Below, piece by piece: positions 42,534 through 51,447 of a DNA stretch of 64,000 nt (position 1 is its first letter; each line of letters starts with the position of its first letter). The position numbers and the translations under genes are program-made. A model generated the notes under the pieces. The model ran no database searches and had not been told where the DNA came from. It saw only the letters and a list, made by a program, of their open reading frames with translations. Origin of the DNA: Cystobacter fuscus (GTDB lineage Bacteria; Myxococcota; Myxococcia; Myxococcales; Myxococcaceae); assembly GCF_002305875.1 (NCBI RefSeq), contig NZ_CP022098.1, positions 3,286,001 to 3,350,000 of the forward strand. Direction: 5' to 3'.

Positions 42534-43589
42534 CTAGTAGGACTGCGCGCTGAGGAACTTCTCGCACGTCTGCATCTCGGCGGGAAACTCGTCCAGCGCC
42601 CCATACTTGAGGAAGTTCTTGCAGGCAATCTCCGCCGACTGGCGCTTCTGGCCCTCGGAGTAGAGCTGGAACAGGCCGTAGTGACAGGGGGCGAACCTGC
42701 CGTCCAGCTTCAGACAGTCCTTGTAGGCGCGCTCCTCCTCGGCCAGCAGCCCCTGGCTCTTGTACTTGCGCGCGAGCTCGAAGAGCGCACCCGGAGTGTT
42801 CTCCGCGCGCTGCGTGTCCCGGAACTCCTTGAGGGCCGAGTCCGTCAGGGCCGCCTTGCGCTGGGCGATGCTCAGGTTGTTGAGGCACTGCGAGTGGTCG
42901 TTGCTGAGCGCCACGCAGCTGCCGAAGGACTGCCGGGCCTCCTCGAAGCGGCTGAGCTCCATGAGGACGGCGCCCAGGTCGTTCCACCAGTCCGGATTGA
43001 GGCTGGGGGCGAGCTGCACCGCCCTGCCCAGCTCCTCCACGGCCTTGGTCTTGTCGTCCATCTGGTAGTACACGAGCCCCAGGTCGTGGTGCACCTGGGC
43101 CACGTTGGGGTCCACCGCCAGCAGGGTGAGGAAGACCTTCTCCGCCTTGTCCAGCTTCTTCATGTTGAGGAAGGTGAGCCCCAGGTTGTAGCGGGCCTCG
43201 ATGTAGTCCGGGTTCACCTTGAGCGCGCGCTGGAAGCTGTCGTGCGCCTTCCCGTAGTCGCCCGCGTCCAGGTAGATCTTCCCCAGGTTCATGTGCGCGG
43301 AGGCCTGGTCCTGGTTGTAGCGGATGGCCTTGATGAACCACTCCTTGGCCTGCTTCTTGTTCTCCATGCACATGGCGATGAGGCCCTTGTTGGTCCACAG
43401 GTCCGCGTACTGGGGAGCGAACTCGAGGCCCAGGTCGCAATACACCTCCGCCTGCTTGCAGTTGCCCTTGTCGAGCTCCTGCACGCACAGCTCGTTGTTG
43501 ACGAGCGCGCGGTCCGACGGCGGCGGGGTGTTGATGCACCCGGAGACGAGGAACAGCGGCAGGGCGAGCATGGGGCGGAGGGAACGCAT
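42534..43589 (-). CDS. TPR-repeat lipoprotein
   Basis: 351 residues from ATG 43589. Lipoprotein signal MRSLRPMLALPLFLVSGC, then eight or so TPR units, e.g. NKGLIAMCMENKKQAKEWFI, HMNLGKIYLDAGDYGKAHDS and HHDLGLVYYQMDDKTKAVEE. In myxobacteria such lipoproteins (Tgl-like) can act as pilotins for secretins. The gene lies 42 bases upstream of the FHA gene on the same strand, so they are probably cotranscribed. Role unproven. Confidence 0.82.
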   Translation of the reverse strand: MRSLRPMLALPLFLVSGCINTPPPSDRALVNNELCVQELDKGNCKQAEVYCDLGLEFAPQYADLWTNKGLIAMCMENKKQAKEWFIKAIRYNQDQASAHMNLGKIYLDAGDYGKAHDSFQRALKVNPDYIEARYNLGLTFLNMKKLDKAEKVFLTLLAVDPNVAQVHHDLGLVYYQMDDKTKAVEELGRAVQLAPSLNPDWWNDLGAVLMELSRFEEARQSFGSCVALSNDHSQCLNNLSIAQRKAALTDSALKEFRDTQRAENTPGALFELARKYKSQGLLAEEERAYKDCLKLDGRFAPCHYGLFQLYSEGQKRQSAEIACKNFLKYGALDEFPAEMQTCEKFLSAQSY

Positions 43590-43704
43590 GGCGGCGGGAG
43601 TGTAGGAGACGCGCCCCCAGGGGATCAACGTCCACTCCTCCATGACGCGAACCTCGCGGATTCATGGGTGGGGCGGCCAGGGGGGAACGCTACAGTACGC
43701 GCCC

Positions 43705-44220
43705 ATGCGCTCGCTTCTCCTCTCCCTCGCCCTGCTGGCCGCCCTCTTCTGCGCGGCTCCCGCACACGCCCAGTTCGCCAACCGCAGCCTGGGCCTGTCG
43801 GCGGGCTACATGAACTTCAACAACACGCAGAGCCTCTCCGAGACCTTCTTCATCGGCTTCGACGCCAGCCTCTACATCGAGAGCGGCTTCGAGGTGGTGT
43901 CCCTCACGAAGCTCACCTTCCCCTACGATCCCATCAGCGGGCAGCGCGTGGTGGGCATCGCTCCGTCGCTGGGCGTGCGCTACCTCTTCCTGGAGGAGTC
44001 CATCCGCCCCTACCTGGGCGCGGACCTGAGCTACCTGCACGTCTTCAAGCCGGCGGGAGACTCCAACTACGTCGGCCTGGGGCCCAACGCGGGGCTGGAC
44101 TTCTTCGTCTCCGACTCCATCAGCCTGGGCGTCCGGGCCCAGTACAACTTCTACCTGGCGCTCAACGAGCGGGTGCAGACCTCGCTCATCCTCTCCGGGG
44201 GCGCGGCCGTCTACTTCTAG
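43705..44220 (+). CDS. Small outer-membrane beta-barrel protein
   Basis: 171 residues. Signal peptide MRSLLLSLALLAALFCAAPAHA, then alternating strands (SLGLSAGYMNFNNTQ, IGFDASLYIESGFEVVS, APSLGVRYLFLEE, LGADLSYLHVF, ISLGVRAQYNFYLAL) ending in the aromatic C-terminus AAVYF typical of barrel substrates of BamA. An eight-stranded OmpA/OmpW-size barrel fits. It is divergent from the TPR lipoprotein and converges with the RDD gene (4-base overlap). Confidence 0.8.
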   Translation: MRSLLLSLALLAALFCAAPAHAQFANRSLGLSAGYMNFNNTQSLSETFFIGFDASLYIESGFEVVSLTKLTFPYDPISGQRVVGIAPSLGVRYLFLEESIRPYLGADLSYLHVFKPAGDSNYVGLGPNAGLDFFVSDSISLGVRAQYNFYLALNERVQTSLILSGGAAVYF

Positions 44221-45017
44221 GCCGCCACCGCGCGCCCTCGCGCCGGGGGGGTGCTCCCCGAGGCCGGCAGCAGGGCCGCGGCGACCAGCAGGGTCCACTT
44301 CTCGTCCGAGAGGTGGGCTGGCTTCTCCATGGCCAGCAGCTCCTGGAGCTTCGCGCCGAGCACGGAGAAGAGCCGCAGACGTGCTTCCATGCTCAGCTCC
44401 TCGCGCCGCAGCACCGCCGAGAGCACCGCTTCACGCGCCTCGGTGCCCAGGCGCTTCACCCGCGAGACGAACAGTGGATCCGCCAGCAGCCCCTGGCCGG
44501 CCGGGACGCCAATGGCCGAGGGCAGCTTGAGCCGGCGCTCGCGCACCACCAGCGTGCCCGCCAGCATGTCCCCCAGCCGTTGGTGCGAGCCCGACAGCAG
44601 CGCCGTCACGCCGCCCACCAGGTAGAACAGGGGCAGCCGGTCCACGGGCCGGGCCAGATTGCGCAGCGCGGCATGGTGGAAGCCGATGCGTACCCCGCTG
44701 CGCTGGATGACGCGCAGGCCCAGCAGCTTCTTGCCCACCGTCTGTCCGCTCCAGACCGACTCCAGGGTGATGCCGTAGCCCCAGTCCACCAGGAAGTAGA
44801 GGACGATGCCCAGGGCGCTGGCGAAGCCGGGGAACGCCGCCATCCCCATGCTCAACCCCACGAGCAGCACGCTCGTGCCCACCATCACCAGCACCGAGTC
44901 CACCAGCCACGCGAGGAAGCGTGAGTAGAGGCCCGCGAGCGTGAAGCGGAACTCCACGTACTCGGGCGTGAGCACGGTATGGATGCCGTCGAGGAGGGGG
45001 GCGGGCGTGTCCGTCAC
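44217..45017 (-). CDS. RDD-family membrane protein
   Basis: 266 residues with three or four membrane segments and the RDD signature: FTLAGLYSRFLAWLVDSVLV, VWSGQTVGKKLLGLRVIQRS, AALRNLARPVDRLPLFYLVG and HQRLGDMLAGTLVVRERR. RDD proteins are of mixed or unknown function (some are ion antiporters) and often occur near SpoIIM and MoxR/DUF58 genes, which are found about 10 kb away here. The C-terminal 90 residues are soluble and helical. Confidence 0.85.
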   Translation of the reverse strand: MTDTPAPLLDGIHTVLTPEYVEFRFTLAGLYSRFLAWLVDSVLVMVGTSVLLVGLSMGMAAFPGFASALGIVLYFLVDWGYGITLESVWSGQTVGKKLLGLRVIQRSGVRIGFHHAALRNLARPVDRLPLFYLVGGVTALLSGSHQRLGDMLAGTLVVRERRLKLPSAIGVPAGQGLLADPLFVSRVKRLGTEAREAVLSAVLRREELSMEARLRLFSVLGAKLQELLAMEKPAHLSDEKWTLLVAAALLPASGSTPPARGRAVAA

Positions 45018-45039
45018 GCCCGCGAGGCTACCGCACCCA

Positions 45040-45741
45040 TCAGGGTGCCTGGAACTGCGCCTTGCCGTCGAAGGTCTTGCCGGCGCTCACCCCGGGCAGG
45101 GTGTCCTCCAGCGTCTGGCCATCCATCGACGTCACCCGTACCTTGATCTCCCCCGAGCCCAGGCCCTTGGTGTCCACGAAGTAGTTGTAGCTCTCGCGGG
45201 GGAGCAACACCCAGGCGCCGTTCTTCCAGGCCTCGAGCTTCGCCACGGGCAGCAGGTGGTTGCGCACCTGGATGGCCGTCCACCAGGGGTTGCTGCCGTC
45301 CTTGAAGTGGTAGCGCACGGGGCCCGGCGTGTCGCACGTCACCAGGCGCCAGCGCACGGGCACCCGGCCATCCACCGGGTTGGCGATCTTCGCGAACGCC
45401 GAGCGGCTGAGATCCAGATGCCCGTTGTCGGGGCAGTCCGGGCACGAGTCCACGATGCGCACGCGCAGGGTGCCCAGCGGTCCCTCCACCTCCGCGCACG
45501 CTCCGCACATCGCGCTGTTGCGATACTGGCCGATGTTGATCGCGGCCACGTCCAGGTCGCTCGGGCTCGCGTCGAAGCTGCAGTTGCCCGCGCCCGTCGC
45601 ATCATAGAAGGTGATGAGTCCTTTCTGGTAATCGCCCAGGGGGAGGAGCGGGCCTCCGGAGTTCGTGTCGCCACAGCCCGCCAACAGCAACAACAGGGGG
45701 GCTGCGAGCCAACGGTCAGGAACGAGTCTCTCGGTGTGCAT
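45040..45741 (-). CDS. Expansin-like lipoprotein
   Basis: About 233 residues. GGAGG lies 9 bases before ATG 45741 and directly against ATG 45750, so 45741 is chosen. A lipoprotein signal (PLLLLLAGC) is followed by the expansin double-psi barrel: GLITFYDATGAGNCSFDA, MCGACAEVEGPLGTLRVRIV, DSCPDCPDNGHLDLSRSAF, with the His-Leu-Asp-Leu motif carrying the key Asp. The C-terminal half (WWTAIQVRNHLLPVAKLEAW) is the cellulose-binding-like domain. Microbial expansins loosen plant or fungal wall polymers without hydrolysis. Confidence 0.87.
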   Translation of the reverse strand: MHTERLVPDRWLAAPLLLLLAGCGDTNSGGPLLPLGDYQKGLITFYDATGAGNCSFDASPSDLDVAAINIGQYRNSAMCGACAEVEGPLGTLRVRIVDSCPDCPDNGHLDLSRSAFAKIANPVDGRVPVRWRLVTCDTPGPVRYHFKDGSNPWWTAIQVRNHLLPVAKLEAWKNGAWVLLPRESYNYFVDTKGLGSGEIKVRVTSMDGQTLEDTLPGVSAGKTFDGKAQFQAP

Positions 45742-45962
45742 GATGGACATCCTCCAAGGCGTGGAGAGCGAGCGGGCATTCTATGTTCACGGTGCGGCCC
45801 GGTGGCGTGGAATGTACTCGCGGTGGGGGTCTGCTAGGCTGACGCCGGGGGGCACCCGGAACGAGCATCGCCACGGCGGTGGCGCGGGCTGCCCGGTGTG
45901 CGACGGAAATGATCGACCCAGCAACGCCCCGGACCTCCTCTCCTCCATCCGCTGAGCCAGCG

Positions 45963-47753
45963 ATGGACGCCACGCCCGTGTCTGCTCCGGAGCCCCGCCG
46001 GGGCGTCTCGCTGTTCACGCGCCTGTTCCTCCTCATCCTCGTGTGCGCGCTGCCCCCGCTCGTGGGGCTGGGCTGGAAGATGATGGACACCAACGCGCTG
46101 GCCCTGGAGGAGCTCGTGCGCCACCTGCACCGCTCCCTCGTGGGGGACGTGCAGCGCTCCGTGCGTGGCTCGCTCTCGCGCGTCGAGCAGGACCTCGAGG
46201 GCATCGGCCAGCTCCTCTTCGCGCCCGGCCTGGGGGACGATGCCACGCGCTTCGCCCTCGTCGGCTCGCGGGTGGCCGCCCTGGGCGACATCGACTTCGT
46301 CACGCTCTATGCCCCCAACGGCCAGAGCGTGACCACGGTGAAGGCGGACGAGGTCCCCGTTCCCCGAATCGCCTCCCGCCTGGATGCCTCCCTGCTCGAC
46401 ACGCTCTCCTCCCGGGGACACCTGGTGGTGCGCGACGTGAGCACCGGGGCGCGGGGTGGACCCGTGCTCGAGGTGTTCTTCCCCATCATTCGCGACGGCA
46501 GCCCGCGCGCCATCCTCGGCACCCAGGTGAAGCTCGGCGAGCTGTGCGCGTTGATGGGGGAGCTGGGCGAGCGCTTCCTCGGCGCGCGCGAGAACGTCTT
46601 CGTCGTGGATCAGCACCGGCGGCTCGTGCTCCACGCCGACCCCGCCCGCGTGGCGGCCCGCGAGGACTTCTCCCAACACGGCCTCTTCACGGCGCTCAGT
46701 GGCGACGCCTCCTTCTCCACGGACATGGCCGCCATCTCCGACTTCCAGCTCGAGGGTCAGGCGATGCTCGGCTCGCTGGAGGTCCTGTCCGAACATGGCT
46801 GGGCGGTGGTGGTGCAGCAGCCCCAGTCCGTGGCCTATGCGTCGCTGACGGAGATGCGCCGCTCCATCCTCGCCGCGCTCGCGCTCGCGGCCCTGGTGGC
46901 CCTGGGGGCTGGCCTGCTCGGAGCCCGGCAGCTCACCCGGCCCCTGCGCGATCTCGTCGCGGCGACCCGGGCCCTCGCCGAGCGCGCCTTCCGCGGCGTG
47001 GGCGAGCGCGTCACCCGTCGCTCGGACGAGGTGGGCACCCTGGGCCGGGCCTTCGAGGACATGGCGCGCACGCTCGCCACCAAGGAGCGCGAGCTGCTCT
47101 CCCAGACCCAGGCGCGCGCCGCCCTCAGCCGCTACCTGTCTCCGGACGTGGTGGAGCTGGTCGTGTCCCATCCCGAGCGCCTGCGGCTCGGGGGCGAGCG
47201 CCGCGAGGTCACCATCCTCTTCGCGGACGTGGTGGGCTTCACCCACCTGTCCGAGACCCAGCCCCCGGAGATCATCGTCGCGCTGCTCAACGAGCTGTTC
47301 ACCTTCGCCACGGAGATCATCCAGCGGCGCGGGGGCATCATCGACAAGTTCATCGGCGACTGCATCATGGCCGTCTGGGGCACGCCCCAGTCCCACGAGG
47401 ACGACGCCCAGCGCGCGGTGCTCGCGGCCGAGGATCTGCGCCGCTGGCTCGACGTGGGCAACCGGCGCTGGCGCGAGCGCTGGGGCATCGAGATCCAGCT
47501 CGCCATGGGCGTGCACACCGGCTTCGCCGTGGCCGGCAACGTGGGCAGTGACAAGCGCATGGACTACACGGTCATCGGCGACACGGTGAACGTGGCCGCG
47601 CGTCTGGAGTCCATGGCCCAGCCAGGGCAGATCCTCGTGAGCGAGGCCACGCGCGAGCGGATCGGCGACGACTCCGTGGAGTTGGTGCCCGTGGGCGAGC
47701 GCCGGCTCCATGGCCGCTCCGCCGCCACGCGCACCTACGAGGTGCCGCTGTGA
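45963..47753 (+). CDS. Membrane adenylate cyclase, class III, with sensor and HAMP domains
   Basis: 596 residues from ATG 45963. First membrane segment at about 17-40, extracytoplasmic Cache-like sensor (FVTLYAPNGQSVTTVKADEV), second membrane segment near 300-320, HAMP, then the cyclase domain. Metal-binding aspartates lie in FADVVGFTHLSE (about 420) and FIGDCIMAVWG. Lys in IIDKF and Asp in MDYTVIG indicate ATP selectivity, and GDTVNVAARLE supplies the transition-state Asn and Arg. An active cAMP producer is expected. The stop overlaps the next gene's GTG by 4 bases. Confidence 0.92.
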   Translation: MDATPVSAPEPRRGVSLFTRLFLLILVCALPPLVGLGWKMMDTNALALEELVRHLHRSLVGDVQRSVRGSLSRVEQDLEGIGQLLFAPGLGDDATRFALVGSRVAALGDIDFVTLYAPNGQSVTTVKADEVPVPRIASRLDASLLDTLSSRGHLVVRDVSTGARGGPVLEVFFPIIRDGSPRAILGTQVKLGELCALMGELGERFLGARENVFVVDQHRRLVLHADPARVAAREDFSQHGLFTALSGDASFSTDMAAISDFQLEGQAMLGSLEVLSEHGWAVVVQQPQSVAYASLTEMRRSILAALALAALVALGAGLLGARQLTRPLRDLVAATRALAERAFRGVGERVTRRSDEVGTLGRAFEDMARTLATKERELLSQTQARAALSRYLSPDVVELVVSHPERLRLGGERREVTILFADVVGFTHLSETQPPEIIVALLNELFTFATEIIQRRGGIIDKFIGDCIMAVWGTPQSHEDDAQRAVLAAEDLRRWLDVGNRRWRERWGIEIQLAMGVHTGFAVAGNVGSDKRMDYTVIGDTVNVAARLESMAQPGQILVSEATRERIGDDSVELVPVGERRLHGRSAATRTYEVPL

Positions 47754-49102
47754 GGCTCGAGCAGGGGCACCTGGTCGCGGGGCGCTTCCAGATCGTCCGC
47801 GCGCTGGGCGAGGGCGGCATGGGCGTGGTCTACGAGGCGGAGCAGTTCAGCCTCGGCCGCCGCGTCGCCCTCAAGGTGATGCACCCGCATATCGCCAGCG
47901 CTCCGGGCTTCGCGGAGCGTTTCCATCGCGAGGCCCAGGTGCTCGCCCGGCTGCGCCACCCGGGCTCGGTGGAGGTGTATGACTTCGGGGCCGACGAGGA
48001 GCTGATCTTCATCGCCATGGAGCTCGTGTCCGGCGAGTCCCTGGAGGCCGTGCTCCAGCGCGAGGGCGTGCTGTCGGTGCCCCGCGCCGTGGGCCTCGCC
48101 GTCCAGGTGCTGGAGGTGCTGCGGGCCGCCCACGCGCTCGGCATCATCCACCGGGATCTCAAACCCGCGAACCTCTTCCTGGAGTCCCACCCGGAGGGCG
48201 AGCGTGTGAAGGTGCTCGACTTCGGCCTCGCCACGCTGAGTGAGTCCTGGCACACACGCATCACCCAGGCGGGCACCGCCGTGGGCACTCCGGGCTTCAT
48301 GTCCCCGGAGCAGATGCGGGGCGGGCTCGTGGACGGGCGGAGCGATCTCTACGCGCTGGGGTGTGTCCTCCACGAGCTGCTCACGGGCTCGCCTCCCTTT
48401 CCGGTGGGACCCTCGGTGGAAGTGTCCGCCGCGCACCTCTACAGGCCCGTGCCCTCGTTGCGCGAGGCCCGGCCCGACCTGTCGTTCCCGGCGCCTCTGG
48501 AGTCCGCCGTGATGCGGGCGATGGAGAAGCTGCCCACGGCGCGTCCGGTGGACGCCGCGGCCATGCGTGAGGAGTTGCTCGCCGTGCTCGCCGAGCCGGT
48601 GTCGGCCGCTCCTCCCGCGCGACGGGGCGAGGGAAAGAAGACGGGGCGGCCCACGCCGCGCGAAGTGGCTCCGCCGGGGCCCGTGGTGGGAAGCGCGCCC
48701 GTGGCCGTGGTGTCCGAGCGGACCAACGCCAGTGCGCGCCTGGTGGAGTCGCTCAACGCATGCGGCTTCCAGGCGCGCTTCGTCGAGGCGGCCGAGCCCC
48801 TGCTCGGCTTCGGCGCGCTGCTCGTCATCGCCGAGGGGCGCGCGTCGCTCGCTCGGGCGAGGGAATTGGCCGCGCGCCCGGATGTTCCGCCTGTCCTGGT
48901 GTGTGGTCCCGCGGAGGACTGGGAGCTGGTGACAGGCGCGCTGGAGGGGGGCGTGTTCGACTTCATCCCCCTTCCACCCGACCCGAGGGATCTGACCCGG
49001 AAGGTATCTCGTGCCCAGAAACTCAAACGTCAGGGTTCTCTCCCTCCTCCTCTTCCTGGTGCTGGGCCGGCCGGACGTGGCCCGGGCCCAACAGGCCGAT
49101 GA
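47750..49102 (+). CDS. Ser/Thr protein kinase with C-terminal receiver-like domain
   Basis: 450 residues from GTG 47750. Complete Hanks kinase: Gly loop GEGGMGVVYEAE, VALKVM, IIHRDLKPANLFL (about 134), VLDFGLATL and GTPGFMSPEQMRGG. After a Pro/Arg linker the last 120 residues (VAVVSERTNASARLVESLNA, VPPVLVCGPAEDWELV, GVFDFIPLPPDPRDL) resemble a receiver domain, but the phosphoacceptor Asp region is degraded. No membrane helix. It is coupled to the cyclase upstream and its 3' end overlaps the next gene by 92 bases. Confidence 0.9.
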   Translation: MRLEQGHLVAGRFQIVRALGEGGMGVVYEAEQFSLGRRVALKVMHPHIASAPGFAERFHREAQVLARLRHPGSVEVYDFGADEELIFIAMELVSGESLEAVLQREGVLSVPRAVGLAVQVLEVLRAAHALGIIHRDLKPANLFLESHPEGERVKVLDFGLATLSESWHTRITQAGTAVGTPGFMSPEQMRGGLVDGRSDLYALGCVLHELLTGSPPFPVGPSVEVSAAHLYRPVPSLREARPDLSFPAPLESAVMRAMEKLPTARPVDAAAMREELLAVLAEPVSAAPPARRGEGKKTGRPTPREVAPPGPVVGSAPVAVVSERTNASARLVESLNACGFQARFVEAAEPLLGFGALLVIAEGRASLARARELAARPDVPPVLVCGPAEDWELVTGALEGGVFDFIPLPPDPRDLTRKVSRAQKLKRQGSLPPPLPGAGPAGRGPGPTGR

Positions 49103-51326
49103 CGACGTGTACGTGGTCCAGCCGGGAGACACCTGCGCCAGCGTGGGACGCAGGTTCTTCGGCGACGCCTCCACCGGCTCCGCGAAGCTGCACGCGCTCA
49201 ACTCCATGGGCCCGCCGCCGCACACCCTGAAGCCGGGCACGCGGCTGCGCATCAAGGGCGATCCCGACGCCCGGCTCACCTTCGTCAAGCCCGAGGTCAA
49301 CTCCAAGCGCGCCGGCAGGCCCGACTGGCTCCAGGCCAATACCGGCCAGGGCCTGTGGCGACTGGACTCCGTCAACACGCTGCGCTCGGCCGGCGCGGAG
49401 GTGACCTTTCGCGATCTCACCCGGCTGCAGATGAACGAGAACGCACTCGTCGTCATCTACGGCCAGGAGACCCAGGCGCCCGACAAGGTGAAGAAGTCCG
49501 GCGCCGTGGAGCTGCTCCAGGGCGAGCTGAACGTGTCGCTGGCGGAGCTGCGCGGCGAGCCGCTGGGCGTGAAGATGCCGGCGGCCACGGTGGACTCGCG
49601 CTCGAGGGATTTGATTGTCGGCGTGGACGCGCAGCAGATGACGCGGCTGTCCGTCTTCGACGGGCAGGCCGAGGTGGCCGCCCAGGGCCAGCGCGTGCAG
49701 GTGCCCCGGGATCATGGGACTCGGGTGGAGAAGGGCAAGGTGCCCGAGAAGCCCCGCCCGCTGCCCGAGGCGCCGGAGTGGGTGGGCGGCGTGCGCTCGG
49801 TGCGGCTGTTGCTGGATGGCGCGGGCGTGGACGAGACGTTGCCGTGGGCACCCGTGCCGCGTGCGGCGTCCTACCGGGTGGAGCTGGCGCGGGACGAGCG
49901 TTTCAATGATCGGCTGCACACGGAGACGGTCCCCGCCGGGCCGGAGCCGTTGAAGTCCGTGGTGCCCGCGCTGGCGCCCGGCGAGTACTTCGCGCGGGTG
50001 CGCGCCGTGGATGCCGCGGGTCTGCCAGGTCGGGCCTCCGCCGTGCGCCGGGTCGAGGTGCTCCGGGTGAAGACGCAGCGCGGAACCCTCGGGCCCCAGG
50101 GGCTCCAGGGAACCGTTCCCCTCGAGTTCTCCGTGGACGGCGCCGAGGCGCTGGACGCGCGGCTCGATGGCGCCCCCGTGACGCTACCCCTGCGCGTGGA
50201 GGCCCCGGGCGCGCACACGCTGGAGCTGCGGCCTCGCGGTCTGCCCGATGCGCCCCCGGAGCGGTTGACGCTCACCGTGTCGCCTCCGAAGGCGATCCTG
50301 GCGCTCGAGCCCCTGGGGGAGACGTTCCAGGCGCGGCTGCGCGTGTTCGATGAGCAGGGCCAGCCCCTGGACGTCGCCCCCACGGCGCTGACGCTGCGCG
50401 GTCTGGAGGGCACCCGGGTGGAGCCCTTGTCCCGTCAGGAGGATGGCTCGTGGCTGGCGCGCGTGGTGCCTGTCGAGAGGGAAGGGCGGCGGGTGAGCTC
50501 GGTGGAGGCGCTCTGGGGCGACACGTCCCTCGCGCGGCTCGAGGCCCAGGCTCCGCTTCCCGTCGCACCCCCGCCGCCGCCTCCCCCGGCTCCGGCGGGT
50601 CCCGAAGTGGCGTTGACGTCCCTGTTGAGTGCTCCCCCGGGAGGACGGCGCGACGCCTCGCCCCTGCCCACCGCCTTCCTGCCGCGCTCCCTGCTCGTCG
50701 AGCTGCGCGCCCAGACCGGCGCGGCCTCCTCGGGGCTGGACGTCGCGGGCGGGCGCGCCGCGCTCTCCGTGGAGGGACGGCTGGGCGAGCGCGTGGCCCT
50801 GGGCGCGGCGCTGTCAATGCGCCCCGAAGCTCTCTCCCGTGAGCTGTCGGCTTCCCTGTCGGGCCGGGTCCTGCTGTCGGATCTGCCCACCTTGCGCGTG
50901 CTGCTCTCCTTCGAGGGCCTGTTCGCGGGCTCGGCGTTCGCCGGAGAGACGCGCGGCGCGTGGTTGCGGCCGGCGTTGATCGCGGGAGGGCAGTGGGAGC
51001 GCTGGGCCTGGTCCACCAGCCAGGGGTACGCCCTGCGGCCCGGGCGGACGCGGGCGACCTGGGAGAGCGCGTACCAGGGATGGTTCCTGCCCCTGCCGAC
51101 CCTGGCGCTTGGGGCGGAGGTGGATGCCCTGGTGGACGCCACGCTCGAGGCTCCGGGTCCTCATGCGTACGCGGCCGGGGTGGGGGCCCGTTGGAAGTGG
51201 AGCGGATTCGAAGTGGGCGCCTCGGTGCGCCATGGCTTCGGTCCGGAGGGAGCGAGTGTTTGGGGCACCTGGGGAGGGCAGGTGACGCTCGGCTGGTCGG
51301 GCCTGCTCCCGCCTCTGCCGCAGTAG
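49011..51326 (+). CDS. Exported LysM-FecR domain protein
   Basis: 771 residues from GTG 49011, inside the end of the kinase gene; the signal peptide VRVLSLLLFLVLGRPDVARA right after this start supports it. LysM domain YVVQPGDTCASVGRRFFGDA, then a FecR-like domain (LRSAGAEVTFRDLTRLQMNE, GAVELLQGELNVSLAELRGE). Fibronectin-like segments follow, then a Pro-rich linker and a C-terminal region of beta-strands that could be a barrel (GARWKWSGFEVGASVRHGFG, GQVTLGWSGLLPPLP). A peptidoglycan-binding envelope protein, perhaps the output or ligand of the kinase. Confidence 0.8.
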   Translation: MPRNSNVRVLSLLLFLVLGRPDVARAQQADDDVYVVQPGDTCASVGRRFFGDASTGSAKLHALNSMGPPPHTLKPGTRLRIKGDPDARLTFVKPEVNSKRAGRPDWLQANTGQGLWRLDSVNTLRSAGAEVTFRDLTRLQMNENALVVIYGQETQAPDKVKKSGAVELLQGELNVSLAELRGEPLGVKMPAATVDSRSRDLIVGVDAQQMTRLSVFDGQAEVAAQGQRVQVPRDHGTRVEKGKVPEKPRPLPEAPEWVGGVRSVRLLLDGAGVDETLPWAPVPRAASYRVELARDERFNDRLHTETVPAGPEPLKSVVPALAPGEYFARVRAVDAAGLPGRASAVRRVEVLRVKTQRGTLGPQGLQGTVPLEFSVDGAEALDARLDGAPVTLPLRVEAPGAHTLELRPRGLPDAPPERLTLTVSPPKAILALEPLGETFQARLRVFDEQGQPLDVAPTALTLRGLEGTRVEPLSRQEDGSWLARVVPVEREGRRVSSVEALWGDTSLARLEAQAPLPVAPPPPPPPAPAGPEVALTSLLSAPPGGRRDASPLPTAFLPRSLLVELRAQTGAASSGLDVAGGRAALSVEGRLGERVALGAALSMRPEALSRELSASLSGRVLLSDLPTLRVLLSFEGLFAGSAFAGETRGAWLRPALIAGGQWERWAWSTSQGYALRPGRTRATWESAYQGWFLPLPTLALGAEVDALVDATLEAPGPHAYAAGVGARWKWSGFEVGASVRHGFGPEGASVWGTWGGQVTLGWSGLLPPLPQ

Positions 51327-51447
51327 CGCTCCGAGCCAGGACACCGATCCGTACAGCGCGCCCGTAGGGGCCCCTTCTATGCTGCTTCCGGAAGGCGTGG
51401 GCGCGCCGCGCCCGGGCGCCTTCGCTTCCACGAGCCTGGGGTGGACA

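Noticed and set aside
43705-44220. The 171-aa barrel as part of the secretion pore
   Set aside because: It is a small monomeric-type barrel with its own signal and stands apart from the sct genes; nothing links it to the pore.
41325-44924. A 1199-codon open frame on the plus strand
   Set aside because: It is antisense to the FHA, TPR and RDD genes and has no recognisable domain.
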